Of a DNA stretch of 64,000 bases, positions 36,926-45,196 are shown piece by piece. The notes beneath the pieces are model-generated. The model did not search any database, was not told the DNA's origin, and saw only the letters and a program-made list of their open reading frames with translations. The translations under genes and the position numbers were made by a program. Source of the DNA: Paracoccaceae bacterium (GTDB taxonomy: Bacteria; Pseudomonadota; Alphaproteobacteria; Rhodobacterales; Rhodobacteraceae). Location: NCBI GenBank assembly GCA_019911965.1, contig JAIOJF010000011.1, positions 1 through 64,000 on the forward strand. Reading direction: 5' to 3'. The number at the start of each line of letters is the position of its first letter. The stretch's first letter is position 1.

Positions 36926-37648
36926 ATGGCGAGATGCACGGCTCCAAGACGTGGCCATCGCACTGCGAGTGGTCGAGCAGCCTGCCCCGTATGTGGGGGT
37001 GGAGGCTACCGAAGTTATGGCTACAGCGGATACGGCAGCTATGGCTCTTCCTCGTCTTATTCGCCATCCTATACCCGGTCGATAAGCAGCGGGAGCAGTG
37101 GTGGGCGGAGCAGCGGCGGTGGGCGTGGTAGCGCAAAACCTCGTTGGTCTCCGTCAGGTTCGTCTGTGCTCTACACTCCGACCGAGGTGCGGGCACTAAC
37201 TCCGGTTCGTGAGAACGCAGAAAGGCGGGCAACACAGCCCGAACTCCGTGACGTGTTCCTGTGCCATGCATGGGATGATCGAAAAGGGGCCGCCAAGGAT
37301 CTGCACGATCTGCTGGAGGCGAAGGGCGTCTCTGTCTGGTTCAGCGAAAAGGACGTTCCTCTCGGCTCGGCGCTGCTCCGTGAGATAGACAGGGGACTGG
37401 CGAAGTCGAGAATTGGAATCGTGCTGGTCACGCCTGCATTTCTTGACCGCCTCCGTGGAGAAGGCATCGCTGATAAAGAACTCTCTGTGCTTCTCGCACG
37501 CGAGTTGCTTGTGCCCATCGTGCACGACACGTCTTATGAGGCCCTCCGAGACGTCAGTCCCATGCTCGGTTCGCGCAGCGGTCTAAGCACGGCCGAAGAG
37601 CCAATGGCCGATGTGGCAACCAAGCTCGCCGAACTGGTCACCGTATAG
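36926..37648 (+). CDS. TIR-domain protein with Cys/His N-terminus and Gly/Ser/Tyr linker
   Basis: A 240-residue protein. Residues 1-24 hold a small Cys/His cluster (MARCTAPRRGHRTASG, then CPVC at 20-23). Residues 25-75 are Gly, Ser and Tyr rich, probably disordered. Residues 108-236 are a TIR domain: RDVFLCHAWDD opens it, GVSVWFSEKDVPLGS and RIGIVLVTPAFL follow, and Glu185 in ADKELSVLLARE is placed like the catalytic Glu of TIR NADases. Related bacterial proteins share this layout. A defence or NAD-cleaving role is inferred from family and element context. No clear Shine-Dalgarno precedes 36926; an earlier start at 36884 is possible. Confidence 0.8.
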   Translation: MARCTAPRRGHRTASGRAACPVCGGGGYRSYGYSGYGSYGSSSSYSPSYTRSISSGSSGGRSSGGGRGSAKPRWSPSGSSVLYTPTEVRALTPVRENAERRATQPELRDVFLCHAWDDRKGAAKDLHDLLEAKGVSVWFSEKDVPLGSALLREIDRGLAKSRIGIVLVTPAFLDRLRGEGIADKELSVLLARELLVPIVHDTSYEALRDVSPMLGSRSGLSTAEEPMADVATKLAELVTV

Positions 37649-37716
37649 CCCCCCCGATTCAACGCACTTGCTCTGTCTGCTTGCTAATTGGTTGCTAGGT
37701 AGGTCTAGAACTACAA

Positions 37717-37735
37717 AGACCGCCGGTGGCGGTCT
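37717..37735 (-). terminator. Terminator-like hairpin downstream of tRNA-Asn
   Basis: An 8-bp AGACCGCC/GGCGGTCT stem with a 3-nt loop is followed in the minus direction by UUUG. It sits 30 bp beyond the tRNA 3' end, inside the element, and would end tRNA-Asn transcription after the insertion. Confidence 0.6.
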
Positions 37736-37763
37736 CGGTAAGTAGCTGCTTTTATTTGTTTAA

Positions 37764-37810
37764 TTGGCTCCGGCGGTAGGGATCGAACCTACGACCAATT
37801 GATTAACAGT
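37764..37810 (-). repeat. 47-bp direct repeat at the intact tRNA-Asn (att site)
   Basis: Right-hand copy of the repeat at 36402-36448; it forms the 3' half of the complete tRNA-Asn gene. Confidence 0.92.
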
Positions 37811-37839
37811 CAACTGCTCTACCGCTGAGCTACGCCGGA
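37765..37839 (-). tRNA. tRNA-Asn (anticodon GTT)
   Basis: A 75-nt minus-strand tRNA with encoded CCA. Acceptor stem TCCGGCG/CGCCGGA, discriminator G, anticodon loop CTGTTAA with GTT, T-loop TTCGATC. Its 3' 46 nt is duplicated at 36402-36448, marking it as the integration site of the small element. Confidence 0.96.
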
Positions 37840-37937
37840 ATACCAAGCAGTGCCGCTTGGCCCTGCGGGGGTTCGTATAGCAAAGCGATTTTGGGGCGTC
37901 CAGTGCCTTTTGCCGCTTGCCGGGCGGTTTCGCGGCC

Positions 37938-38873
37938 CTATCTGCCGATCAGGCGAAATGCCGTTGTCGGTGACAGGTCATCAACCGCCACGGCCAGGTT
38001 TCTTTCAACAAGATCAACGAGATGCGCAAAGACATTGCGGGCGGCGGCGGGGATCAGCTCAACCGGGATTTCGGTGTAGATGCGCTGCGCCAGCGCCAGC
38101 GGCGTGGCGTCGCCGTCATCCAGCGCCGCCAGGATCTGGGATTCCCGGTTGCGGCGGTGGTCCGCCAGATAGGCCACCATGCCCAAAGGGTCCGCCAGTT
38201 CAGCGCCGTGGCCGGGGAAATAGCAGCGGTCATCGCCCCGCGCCGCCATCCGCGCCAGTGACGCCATGAACGCGGTCAGATCGCCATCGGGCGGCGAGAC
38301 CAGCGTGGTTGCCCAGCCCATCACGTGATCGCCGGAAAACACCGCCTGCTCGCCGGGCCAGGCGAAACACAGGTGGTTCGAGAAATGCCCCGGCGTCGCC
38401 AGCGCCTCAAGCTGCCATTCGCCGCCATGCACCACCTCGCCATCGGCCAGTGTCCGGTCCGGGCGGAACCCGGCATCGACGCCTTCGCCGCCGCCAAGGT
38501 CGAACCGTGCCGCCAGCCGCGCCATCAGCTCGCTGCGCTGGCTGAAACTGTCGCCAAGCGCCAGCACCGGCGCATCCGCCGCGCGCGCCAGCCGTGCCGC
38601 CAGCGGCGAGTGATCGACATGGCTGTGGGTCACCAGCACATGGCTGATCCGCCCGGCACGACCGACCGCGCGCAGGATCGCGTCGTAATGCGCGGCATCG
38701 TCGGGGCCGGGATCGATCACCGCAATCGCCGCCTCGCCCAAGAGGTACGTATTGGTGCCGCGGAACGTCATCGCCGAGGCATTGGGCGCCACCAGACGGC
38801 GCAGCCCGGGTGCCAGTTCCTCGGGAATGCCCGGTTCGGGGAAAAATGCGGTGTTGAACGGGGTTTCAGGCAT
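37938..38873 (-). CDS. Metallo-beta-lactamase-fold hydrolase (LACTB2-like)
   Basis: A 311-residue two-zinc hydrolase. The HxHxDH signature is THSHVDHSPLA; other metal ligands are in ATPGHFSNHLCF, FSGDHVMGWATT and YFPGHGAEL. The C-terminal winged-helix part (RIYTEIPVELIPAAARNVFAHLVDLVE) matches the LACTB2/ribonuclease-like group, though the substrate cannot be set. Three ATGs stand in a row; the third (38873) is best spaced from AAGGA. Divergent from the histidine kinase gene. Confidence 0.88.
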   Translation of the reverse strand: MPETPFNTAFFPEPGIPEELAPGLRRLVAPNASAMTFRGTNTYLLGEAAIAVIDPGPDDAAHYDAILRAVGRAGRISHVLVTHSHVDHSPLAARLARAADAPVLALGDSFSQRSELMARLAARFDLGGGEGVDAGFRPDRTLADGEVVHGGEWQLEALATPGHFSNHLCFAWPGEQAVFSGDHVMGWATTLVSPPDGDLTAFMASLARMAARGDDRCYFPGHGAELADPLGMVAYLADHRRNRESQILAALDDGDATPLALAQRIYTEIPVELIPAAARNVFAHLVDLVERNLAVAVDDLSPTTAFRLIGR

Positions 38874-38918
38874 CATCATTCCTTGCCAGCCAATCCGCTT
38901 CGGCGATACCTTTCCAGC

Positions 38919-40253
38919 ATGACCGTCCATCCGATCAAGTCAATCCTGCCACGCGGTCTTTATGGCCGGGCAGCCCTGATCCTGATCGTGCCGATCATCA
39001 CCATCCAGCTTGTCGTCTCGGTGGTGTTCATCCAGCGCCATTTCGAGGGCGTCACCGAACAACTGACCGCCAATATCGTCAACGAGATCGGCTATTTCAG
39101 TACCCGCGTACGCGCCGCACCCGATGATGCCGCCATCGAGGCGCTGATTGCGGAACTGTCGGCACCGCTGGGCCTGGCCATCCGCCCGATCGCACTGGGC
39201 GAGATGCGGCACGAGGATAAGGTGCCGTTCGACGATCTGACCGGGCGCGGCGTGGTTGCCAATCTGCGCGAGGGCCTGCCGGGGATTGTCATGGTCGATC
39301 TGGCCAGCCGCGGCCGCGAAGTGATCCTGACCCTCGATATCGAGGGGCGCGGCTTCGAGGTGGTGTTTGACCGCTACCGGGTCTCGGCCTCGAATCCGCA
39401 TCAATTGCTGGTGCTGATGATCGGTGTATCGCTGCTGATGACGGTGATCTCGTTCATGTTCCTGCGCAACCAGGTCCGCCCGATCCGCCGGCTGGCCCGC
39501 GCCGCCGAGGCCTTCGGCAAGGGTCAGCGGATCGACTACCACGTATCGGGCGCGACCGAGGTGCGCCAGGCCGGCAAGGCCTTCATCGACATGCGCGACC
39601 GCATCGAACGCCAGATCGAGCAGCGCACGCTGATGCTGTCGGGCGTCAGCCATGACCTCAGAACCCCGCTGACGCGGCTGAAGCTTGGCCTGTCGCTGAT
39701 CGCCCCGGATGCCGAGACAGAGGCGCTTATCCGCGATGTCGATGACATGGAGGAGATGCTGGAAGAATTCCTCGCCTTCGCCCGGGGCGACAGCCTGGAA
39801 CAGATCGAAAAGACCGATCCCGCTGCCCTGCTGCAACAACTGGCCAGCGACACCACGCGCAGCGGCGGATCGGTCGAACTGATCCTGCCATCCAAAGGGC
39901 GCAGCCCGGTTCTGGTGGCAATGCGCCCGAACGCGGTGCGCCGGGCGCTGGACAACCTGGTGACCAATGCGCTGCGCTATGGCTCGCGTTGCCGGATTGC
40001 GCTGGCGATCAGCGCCAGCGAAATCGTCTTTACCGTGGAAGATGATGGCCCCGGCATCCCGCCCGACCAGCGCCCCCGCGCCGTCCGCCCCTTCGTCCGC
40101 CTGGATACCGCGCGCAATCAGAATCGCGGCACCGGAGTCGGGCTGGGCCTGGCCATCGTGATGGATATCGCCGGCAGCCACGGCGGTCGGCTGGACTTGC
40201 GCGACAGTGCGGCCCTTGGCGGCCTCAGCGCCGAACTGCACCTGCCGCGCTGA
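38919..40253 (+). CDS. EnvZ-like sensor histidine kinase
   Basis: A 444-residue membrane kinase. Two membrane helices (ALILIVPIITIQLVVSVVFI and LLVLMIGVSLLMTVISFMF) flank a periplasmic sensor of about 130 residues. Next come HAMP (RPIRRLARAAEAFGKG), the phosphoacceptor His in LSGVSHDLRTPLTRLKLGL, the N box DNLVTNALRYG, and G boxes VEDDGPGIPPDQRP and GTGVGLGLAIV. The length and motifs match the alphaproteobacterial EnvZ group. No response regulator is adjacent, so the partner must be elsewhere. Confidence 0.92.
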   Translation: MTVHPIKSILPRGLYGRAALILIVPIITIQLVVSVVFIQRHFEGVTEQLTANIVNEIGYFSTRVRAAPDDAAIEALIAELSAPLGLAIRPIALGEMRHEDKVPFDDLTGRGVVANLREGLPGIVMVDLASRGREVILTLDIEGRGFEVVFDRYRVSASNPHQLLVLMIGVSLLMTVISFMFLRNQVRPIRRLARAAEAFGKGQRIDYHVSGATEVRQAGKAFIDMRDRIERQIEQRTLMLSGVSHDLRTPLTRLKLGLSLIAPDAETEALIRDVDDMEEMLEEFLAFARGDSLEQIEKTDPAALLQQLASDTTRSGGSVELILPSKGRSPVLVAMRPNAVRRALDNLVTNALRYGSRCRIALAISASEIVFTVEDDGPGIPPDQRPRAVRPFVRLDTARNQNRGTGVGLGLAIVMDIAGSHGGRLDLRDSAALGGLSAELHLPR

Positions 40254-40259
40254 GCGCGT

Positions 40260-40913
40260 TCAGATATAGGTCTGGGCGTGGTGGCGCTCGGGCTGGTCCA
40301 GATGAGGCACGGCGTTGTACTGCGACAGCAACAATGTGCCGCTGCGGTTCAGAAACCGGCTGAGCGATGAATTCATCGTGCCGAGGATGATCCGGTTCAT
40401 TGCCGCCCCGTCCAGCCCCAAGGCATGCCGCATCACGATGCCCTTGGGACCGCCGGAACTGACGATCAGCACCCGCTTGCCCTCAACGCCGTGATCGTCC
40501 AGCGCCGCCAGAACACGGGCGCGGAAATCGGCAAACCGTTCCGGCACATCGCTGATCCGGTCCTGTTCATAGGCGTCCATCACCCGCACGAATTGCGCCG
40601 CCATCGCGTCGGGCGTGTCGGCGGGGCTATCGCCATATTGCGCATCGAAGGCGCGTTCGACCGCGAAATAGGCCATCTCGTTCAACCGGATATCTTCGTC
40701 CCACGCGGCGATTCCCAGCGCCTTGTTCATCGCCGCCAAGGTCTCGCGGTGGCGGCGAAGCGTGCCGGTGATCACATGATCGAACTGAAGGCCGGTCGCC
40801 GCCAGATACTGGCCCAGCCATTCCGCCTGCTGGTGGCCAAGCGGGCTTAGGCGGTCGTAATTGGCCGTGCCGAACGAGGCCTGCCCGTGCCGGATGAAAT
40901 AAACCTCGCCCAT
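40260..40913 (-). CDS. Histidine phosphatase family protein
   Basis: A 217-residue phosphoglycerate-mutase-like phosphatase. The catalytic RHG motif is VYFIRHGQASFG at the N-terminus, and the second conserved His lies in GPKGIVMRHALGL region; Glu in RLNEMAYFA is a likely acid. Substrate unknown. The ATG at 40913 directly precedes the RHG region; a longer frame would run into the tRNA flank. Confidence 0.88.
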   Translation of the reverse strand: MGEVYFIRHGQASFGTANYDRLSPLGHQQAEWLGQYLAATGLQFDHVITGTLRRHRETLAAMNKALGIAAWDEDIRLNEMAYFAVERAFDAQYGDSPADTPDAMAAQFVRVMDAYEQDRISDVPERFADFRARVLAALDDHGVEGKRVLIVSSGGPKGIVMRHALGLDGAAMNRIILGTMNSSLSRFLNRSGTLLLSQYNAVPHLDQPERHHAQTYI

Positions 40914-40970
40914 GCCGTGTTTCGCCCTTCCTGCCCCGGTTTGCCGGTCACCACAGCGCCATCGCGGCAC

Positions 40971-41047
40971 TGGTAGGCCCGGAGGGACTCGAACCCCCAA
41001 CCAAAGCGTTATGAGCGCTCTGCTCTAACCAATTGAGCTACAGGCCC
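40971..41047 (-). tRNA. tRNA with CAT anticodon (Met elongator or lysidine Ile2)
   Basis: A 77-nt minus-strand tRNA with encoded CCA. Loop CTCATAA gives the anticodon CAT. The acceptor stem GGGCCTG/CGGGCCT has two G-U pairs, and A73 is the discriminator. It lacks initiator features (the GGG/CCC anticodon stem). Whether C34 is modified to lysidine, giving isoleucine, cannot be decided by reading alone; methionine elongator is the default call. Confidence 0.9.
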
Positions 41048-41166
41048 GACCTGGCGGTTGCTTAGCCGTCGCGCCCAAGGCGGTCAAGAGCGGCTGAATG
41101 CCGGCTTTCCATCGCCGTTGCTTTGGGCTAAACGGGCGCGGAAAATCAAGCATCGGGGGCGGTTGC

Positions 41167-42213
41167 ATGACGGGCGTGAAAACGGGGTTATCCTATGCCG
41201 AGGCCGGGGTCGATATCGACGCCGGCAACGCGCTGGTGGAGCGGATCAAACCGGCGGCTAAGGCCACGGCGCGGCCCGGCGTGATGGATGCACTGGGTGG
41301 CTTTGGCGCCCTGTTCGACCTGAAGGCGGCGGGATATTCCGACCCGGTGCTGGTGGCTGCAACCGATGGCGTGGGCACAAAGCTCAGGATCGCGATCGAC
41401 ACACGAAACGTTGGCAGCGTCGGCATTGATCTGGTCGCCATGTGCGTCAACGATCTGGTCTGCCAGGGGGCCGAGCCGTTGTTTTTCCTGGATTATTTCG
41501 CCACCGGCAAGCTGGATGTGAGCGAGGCCGCCGCGGTGATCAACGGCATTGCCGAAGGTTGCCGCATTGCGGGTGCCGCCCTGATCGGCGGCGAAACCGC
41601 CGAGATGCCGGGCATGTATCATGGCGGTGATTTCGATCTGGCCGGTTTCGCCGTCGGCGCGATGGAGCGCGGCCAGGCGCTGCCGTCGGGCGTGGCGGAG
41701 GGTGACGTGCTGCTGGGCATCGCCTCGGACGGGGTACATTCCAACGGCTACTCGCTTGTGCGCCGGATTGTCGAGCGTTCGGGCCTTGCCTGGGACGCGC
41801 CCTGCCCGTTCGCCGATGGCAGCCTTGGCGCAGCCCTGCTGACGCCGACCCGCATCTACGTCAAACCGGCGCTGGCGGCGCATCGTGCCGGTGGGCTGCA
41901 CGCGCTGGCGCATATCACCGGCGGCGGGTTGACCGAGAACCTGCCGCGCGTGTTGCCGGAGGGTCTGGGCGCAGAGATCGACCTTGGCGCATGGGCGCTG
42001 CCACCGGTCTTTGCGTGGCTGGCACGCGAAGGCGGGCTGGCCGAGGCGGAATTGCTGAAAACCTTTAATTGCGGCATCGGCATGATCGCCGTGGTCGCCC
42101 CTGACCGCGCCGAAGCGTTAAGCGCGCTGCTGGCGGAGCACGGCGAACGCGTGGTGCCGATCGGGCATGTGATCACAGGCGGCAATGTCAGCTATCGCGG
42201 GCATCTGGCATGA
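41167..42213 (+). CDS. purM: Phosphoribosylformylglycinamidine cyclo-ligase
   Basis: A 348-residue AIR synthetase, fifth step of purine synthesis. Motifs include [64 protein letters not shown] and [16 protein letters not shown]. Length is standard. It overlaps purN by 4 bp. Confidence 0.97.
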   Translation: MTGVKTGLSYAEAGVDIDAGNALVERIKPAAKATARPGVMDALGGFGALFDLKAAGYSDPVLVAATDGVGTKLRIAIDTRNVGSVGIDLVAMCVNDLVCQGAEPLFFLDYFATGKLDVSEAAAVINGIAEGCRIAGAALIGGETAEMPGMYHGGDFDLAGFAVGAMERGQALPSGVAEGDVLLGIASDGVHSNGYSLVRRIVERSGLAWDAPCPFADGSLGAALLTPTRIYVKPALAAHRAGGLHALAHITGGGLTENLPRVLPEGLGAEIDLGAWALPPVFAWLAREGGLAEAELLKTFNCGIGMIAVVAPDRAEALSALLAEHGERVVPIGHVITGGNVSYRGHLA

Positions 42214-42806
42214 GCCCTCGGCGGGTGGCGATCCTGATTTCGGGCGGTGGCTCGAACATGGTGGCCCTTGCCGACAGCATGACCGGCGACCATCCGGCGC
42301 GGCCGGTACTGGTGCTGGCCAACAACGCCGATGCCGGTGGTCTGGCACATGCCGCATCGCGCGGTATTCCGACCGCCATAGTCGATCACCGTCCCTTCAG
42401 GAATGACCGGCAGGCCTTTGAAGTTGAACTGCAAAAGGCACTTGATGCCGCCGGGGCCGAGATCGTCTGCCTGGCCGGGTTCATGCGTATCCTGACGCCC
42501 GGTTTCATGGCCCGCTGGCAGGGCCGCATCCTGAATATCCACCCCTCGCTGTTGCCGAAATATCGCGGCTTGCATACGCATCAACGCGCCCTGGACGCTG
42601 GCGAGACGGAACATGGCTGCACCGTTCACGAGGCGACCGGCGAGTTGGATGACGGGCCGATCCTGGGGCAGGCACGCGTGCCGGTTCTGCCCGGTGATAC
42701 CGCCGAAAGCCTTGCCGCAAGGGTGCTGAAGATGGAGCATCGCCTCTACCCGGCGGTTCTGGCGCGCTTCGCCGCTGGTGATCGCCGCCCGGTGTTTCTG
42801 CCTTAG
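42210..42806 (+). CDS. purN: Phosphoribosylglycinamide formyltransferase
   Basis: A 198-residue GART enzyme using 10-formyltetrahydrofolate. Motifs are [47 protein letters not shown] with the catalytic His, and [18 protein letters not shown] with the catalytic Asp. The ATGA overlap shows coupling to purM. Confidence 0.97.
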   Translation: MSPRRVAILISGGGSNMVALADSMTGDHPARPVLVLANNADAGGLAHAASRGIPTAIVDHRPFRNDRQAFEVELQKALDAAGAEIVCLAGFMRILTPGFMARWQGRILNIHPSLLPKYRGLHTHQRALDAGETEHGCTVHEATGELDDGPILGQARVPVLPGDTAESLAARVLKMEHRLYPAVLARFAAGDRRPVFLP

Positions 42807-42818
42807 GCAAGCCTTGCG

Positions 42819-44048
42819 CTAATCGTCCAGCGACTGATAACCACTCAGCGCCGCCGTGATCCGGCTGGGCGATTGTGACCGCCCGGCATAGCGGTTAGCC
42901 AGCGAAAGCGGCCCGGCGGTGATCTGGAAGTAATCGTAATCCCCCGGCCGGTCGAAGGCGCAAAGATACTGGAAATGCAGCCGGAAGAACCGCCATTTCA
43001 GGCTGTCGTACAAAGGCTTGGACAGCGTCTGCGTGAACGCCGCCGACACTACCAGCGGCCAGACCTGCCCCGCATCCGGCGCAGCACCGCATACCCCGAC
43101 CGGATCGCACAAGGCAAAGGTGCAGCCGTCGCCCGGCGCGGTTATGTCGATCCAGGTCAGGCCCTGCTGCTGGCTGAGGTAATGCAGATCGCGCCGCAAT
43201 CGCCCGGCGCGCGGCAGAAACCCGACCATCGGCACGACATGGCCGAGCGTCAGAAACGCCAGCTTCGGGCCCTCGGCGGGCAGATCGCCCTGGCGCAGCA
43301 ACTCGGCCAGCACCTCGACGCCCAGATGCGCGCCCGAGGAATGGCCGACGATCAGCACCTCGTCGACATCGCTGGCCAGCGACGCTTTGATCCGGGCGGC
43401 GAAATCAAGCATGCGGTCTTCGAGTTCGGGCGGCGTCGCGCCGTGATAGCGGGCGGAAAAGGCGTAATCATGCAGGAGGTAATAGGCGTAAAGCCGGTTG
43501 TCGATCCGCCGGAACCACAGCATCAGCCAGACCAGCGCCGCAAGGCCAACCGGCAGCGCCAGCCAGAGCGGCAGGACCTGCCCGATCCCCCAGGCGATCA
43601 GCCAGCCAAGCGCGAGGCTGAGAAGAAGTTGCAGGCTCAGCATGAAGATCGGGTAAAGCGCGGCGATCACCGGCCCCTTGCGCAACCGCATCAGCCGGAA
43701 CAACGCGCCCGAGCCGACATAGATCCAGATCAGCCGCAGCATCAGAAGGAAGGTGCCGGGGATGGACCGGTCCATCGAGTCCTGCACGATATCGGACCAC
43801 AACAGGAAGGCAATCTCGGTCTCGGTTGTCTGGCCGTCGATCTCGGAACGCACCGACCAGGAATAGACATCGCCGCCCGCCTGCCCCTTCAGATCCAGCC
43901 GGTAACCGGAAATATCGGCCTGCATCGCGCCCTCGCGGCGGTACAATTCGCGGTAGCGCCGCGGCAGCATCGGATCGTAGCCGGGGATGTAGAACACCTG
44001 CCGTCGGCGAACGTCCTGCGCTGGTTTTTTGCTGTGTTTGCCTGTCAC
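42819..44048 (-). CDS. Membrane protein with alpha/beta-hydrolase domain
   Basis: A 409-residue protein. The N-terminal part (VFYIPGYDPMLPRRYRELYRREG) and the nucleophile elbow VLIVGHSSGAHLGVEVL (near 240) belong to an alpha/beta hydrolase. In between are two to three membrane helices (residues about 95-180: PVIAALYPIFMLSLQLLL, LALPVGLAALVWLML). The combination resembles uncharacterised lipase-like membrane proteins of roseobacters. Substrate unknown. Convergent with purN. Confidence 0.75.
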   Translation of the reverse strand: MTGKHSKKPAQDVRRRQVFYIPGYDPMLPRRYRELYRREGAMQADISGYRLDLKGQAGGDVYSWSVRSEIDGQTTETEIAFLLWSDIVQDSMDRSIPGTFLLMLRLIWIYVGSGALFRLMRLRKGPVIAALYPIFMLSLQLLLSLALGWLIAWGIGQVLPLWLALPVGLAALVWLMLWFRRIDNRLYAYYLLHDYAFSARYHGATPPELEDRMLDFAARIKASLASDVDEVLIVGHSSGAHLGVEVLAELLRQGDLPAEGPKLAFLTLGHVVPMVGFLPRAGRLRRDLHYLSQQQGLTWIDITAPGDGCTFALCDPVGVCGAAPDAGQVWPLVVSAAFTQTLSKPLYDSLKWRFFRLHFQYLCAFDRPGDYDYFQITAGPLSLANRYAGRSQSPSRITAALSGYQSLDD

Positions 44049-44100
44049 GCCCGGGCTTCCTGCCTGTCTTGCGGCATCCTAGCCGATACCAACCCCCCGT

Positions 44101-44853
44101 TCAGCCGATATTTCCAAGCATCGGGAGATTTTCCAGAAGCCAGTAGGACATGCGGGAAAATCCGCCGGTCAGCATCAGCACACCGACCAGCACCAGCAGC
44201 CCGCCCATGATCTTTTCCACCAGACCCATATGCCGCTTCATTTGGTTCATCACGCCCATCGCGCGGCTGATGAACAGCGCCGACAGGATGAACGGCAGGC
44301 CCAGCCCGATGGCATAGACCCCCAGCAGCATGGTGCCGCGCGTAACCGATCCCGTCTGCATCCCCATCGACAGGATCGCGCCTAGGATAGGCCCAATGCA
44401 GGGGGTCCAGCCGAAGGCGAAGGCCAGCCCCAGAACATACGCGCCGAAGGCCGAGCCACCACGATCCCCGGCATCCAGCCGCGCCTCGCGCATCAGCAGG
44501 GGGATGCGGAAGACGTTCAGGAAATGCAGGCCGAAGACGATGATGATGACACCGGCGATCTGGCCCAGAACCTGCTGATATTGCAGGAAGACCCGCCCGA
44601 ACGTCGAAGCGGCGAAACCCAGCAGCAGGAACACCGTGGATAGGCCGAGGACGAAGAAGACCGAGGCGATCACCGCCGGTCGGCGTTCCGGCGCGCCACC
44701 GGTCAACTGGCCCATCGAAATGCCGCCCATATACGCCAGATAAGGCGGGATGATCGGCAGCACGCAGGGCGACAGGAAGCTCAGGACCCCGGCGCTGAGC
44801 GCGATCAGGATCGCCGGCAGCAAGCTGGCATCGAACAGGTCAATTCCGAACAT
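44101..44853 (-). CDS. ccdA: Cytochrome c biogenesis / thiol-transport protein CcdA
   Basis: A 250-residue, six-helix DsbD-transmembrane-type protein. The redox cysteines are in SFLSPCVLPIIPPYLAYM and GWTPCIGPILGAIL. It carries electrons from thioredoxin to periplasmic thiols for cytochrome c assembly. The ATG at 44853 opens the homologous region. Divergent from the tusA-like gene. Confidence 0.92.
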   Translation of the reverse strand: MFGIDLFDASLLPAILIALSAGVLSFLSPCVLPIIPPYLAYMGGISMGQLTGGAPERRPAVIASVFFVLGLSTVFLLLGFAASTFGRVFLQYQQVLGQIAGVIIIVFGLHFLNVFRIPLLMREARLDAGDRGGSAFGAYVLGLAFAFGWTPCIGPILGAILSMGMQTGSVTRGTMLLGVYAIGLGLPFILSALFISRAMGVMNQMKRHMGLVEKIMGGLLVLVGVLMLTGGFSRMSYWLLENLPMLGNIG

Positions 44854-44967
44854 CGGGGGCCTTCTTTTCGCTTTTGCAAAGTGTCTAGCGGCTTCGCATT
44901 GCGGATGCACCCCCCAACATGTCACATTGCCGTGGACCGCCCGGGCGGGCTGCGATAGGCATGTGGC

Positions 44968-45195
44968 ATGGATTATGACGCGGACCTTGACGCAACCGGG
45001 CTGTTATGCCCGCTGCCCGTTCTGAAGGCCCGCAAGCGGCTGGCAGCACTTGCGCCCGGAGCGGTATTACGGATGCTGGCGGACGATCCGGCGGCAATCA
45101 TAGATGTACCGCATTTCTGCGCCGAACAGGGCCATGACTTGCTGCGGGCCGACACTTCGGCCAGCCCGCAAATCTATCTGATCCGGCGCGGCTAG
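44968..45195 (+). CDS. TusA-family sulfur-carrier protein
   Basis: A 75-residue protein with the TusA motif LDATGLLCPLPVLKARKRL; Cys14 carries the persulfide. The fold ends with the usual HDLLRADTSASPQIYLIRRG strand. TusA proteins relay sulfur for tRNA thiolation or cofactor synthesis. It ends 1 bp before the stop of the convergent oxidoreductase. Confidence 0.92.
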   Translation: MDYDADLDATGLLCPLPVLKARKRLAALAPGAVLRMLADDPAAIIDVPHFCAEQGHDLLRADTSASPQIYLIRRG

Positions 45196-45196
45196 T

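Larger units (their letters stand above)
36402..37810. mobile_element. Small tRNA-Asn-integrated element carrying a TIR-domain gene
   Basis: Two identical 47-bp tRNA-Asn 3' segments, in direct orientation, bound a unit of 1,362 bp (repeat start to repeat start). Inside are a zinc-ribbon ORF and a TIR-domain gene; 36698-36925 holds nothing I can support. Codon use in the TIR gene looks less GC-biased than in flanking genes. There is no integrase, so the unit is either the remnant of a larger island or one moved in trans. Insertion rebuilt the tRNA on the right side, leaving the partial copy on the left. Confidence 0.75.

Noticed and set aside
36694-37131. Plus-strand frame of 145 codons in the tRNA-Asn element
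   Set aside because: Overlaps the TIR gene in another frame, Trp/Arg-rich, no domain or ribosome site.
36798-37271. Minus-strand frame of 157 codons opposite the TIR gene
   Set aside because: No recognisable motif, and the TIR frame on the other strand is well supported; an antitoxin-like role cannot be argued from sequence.
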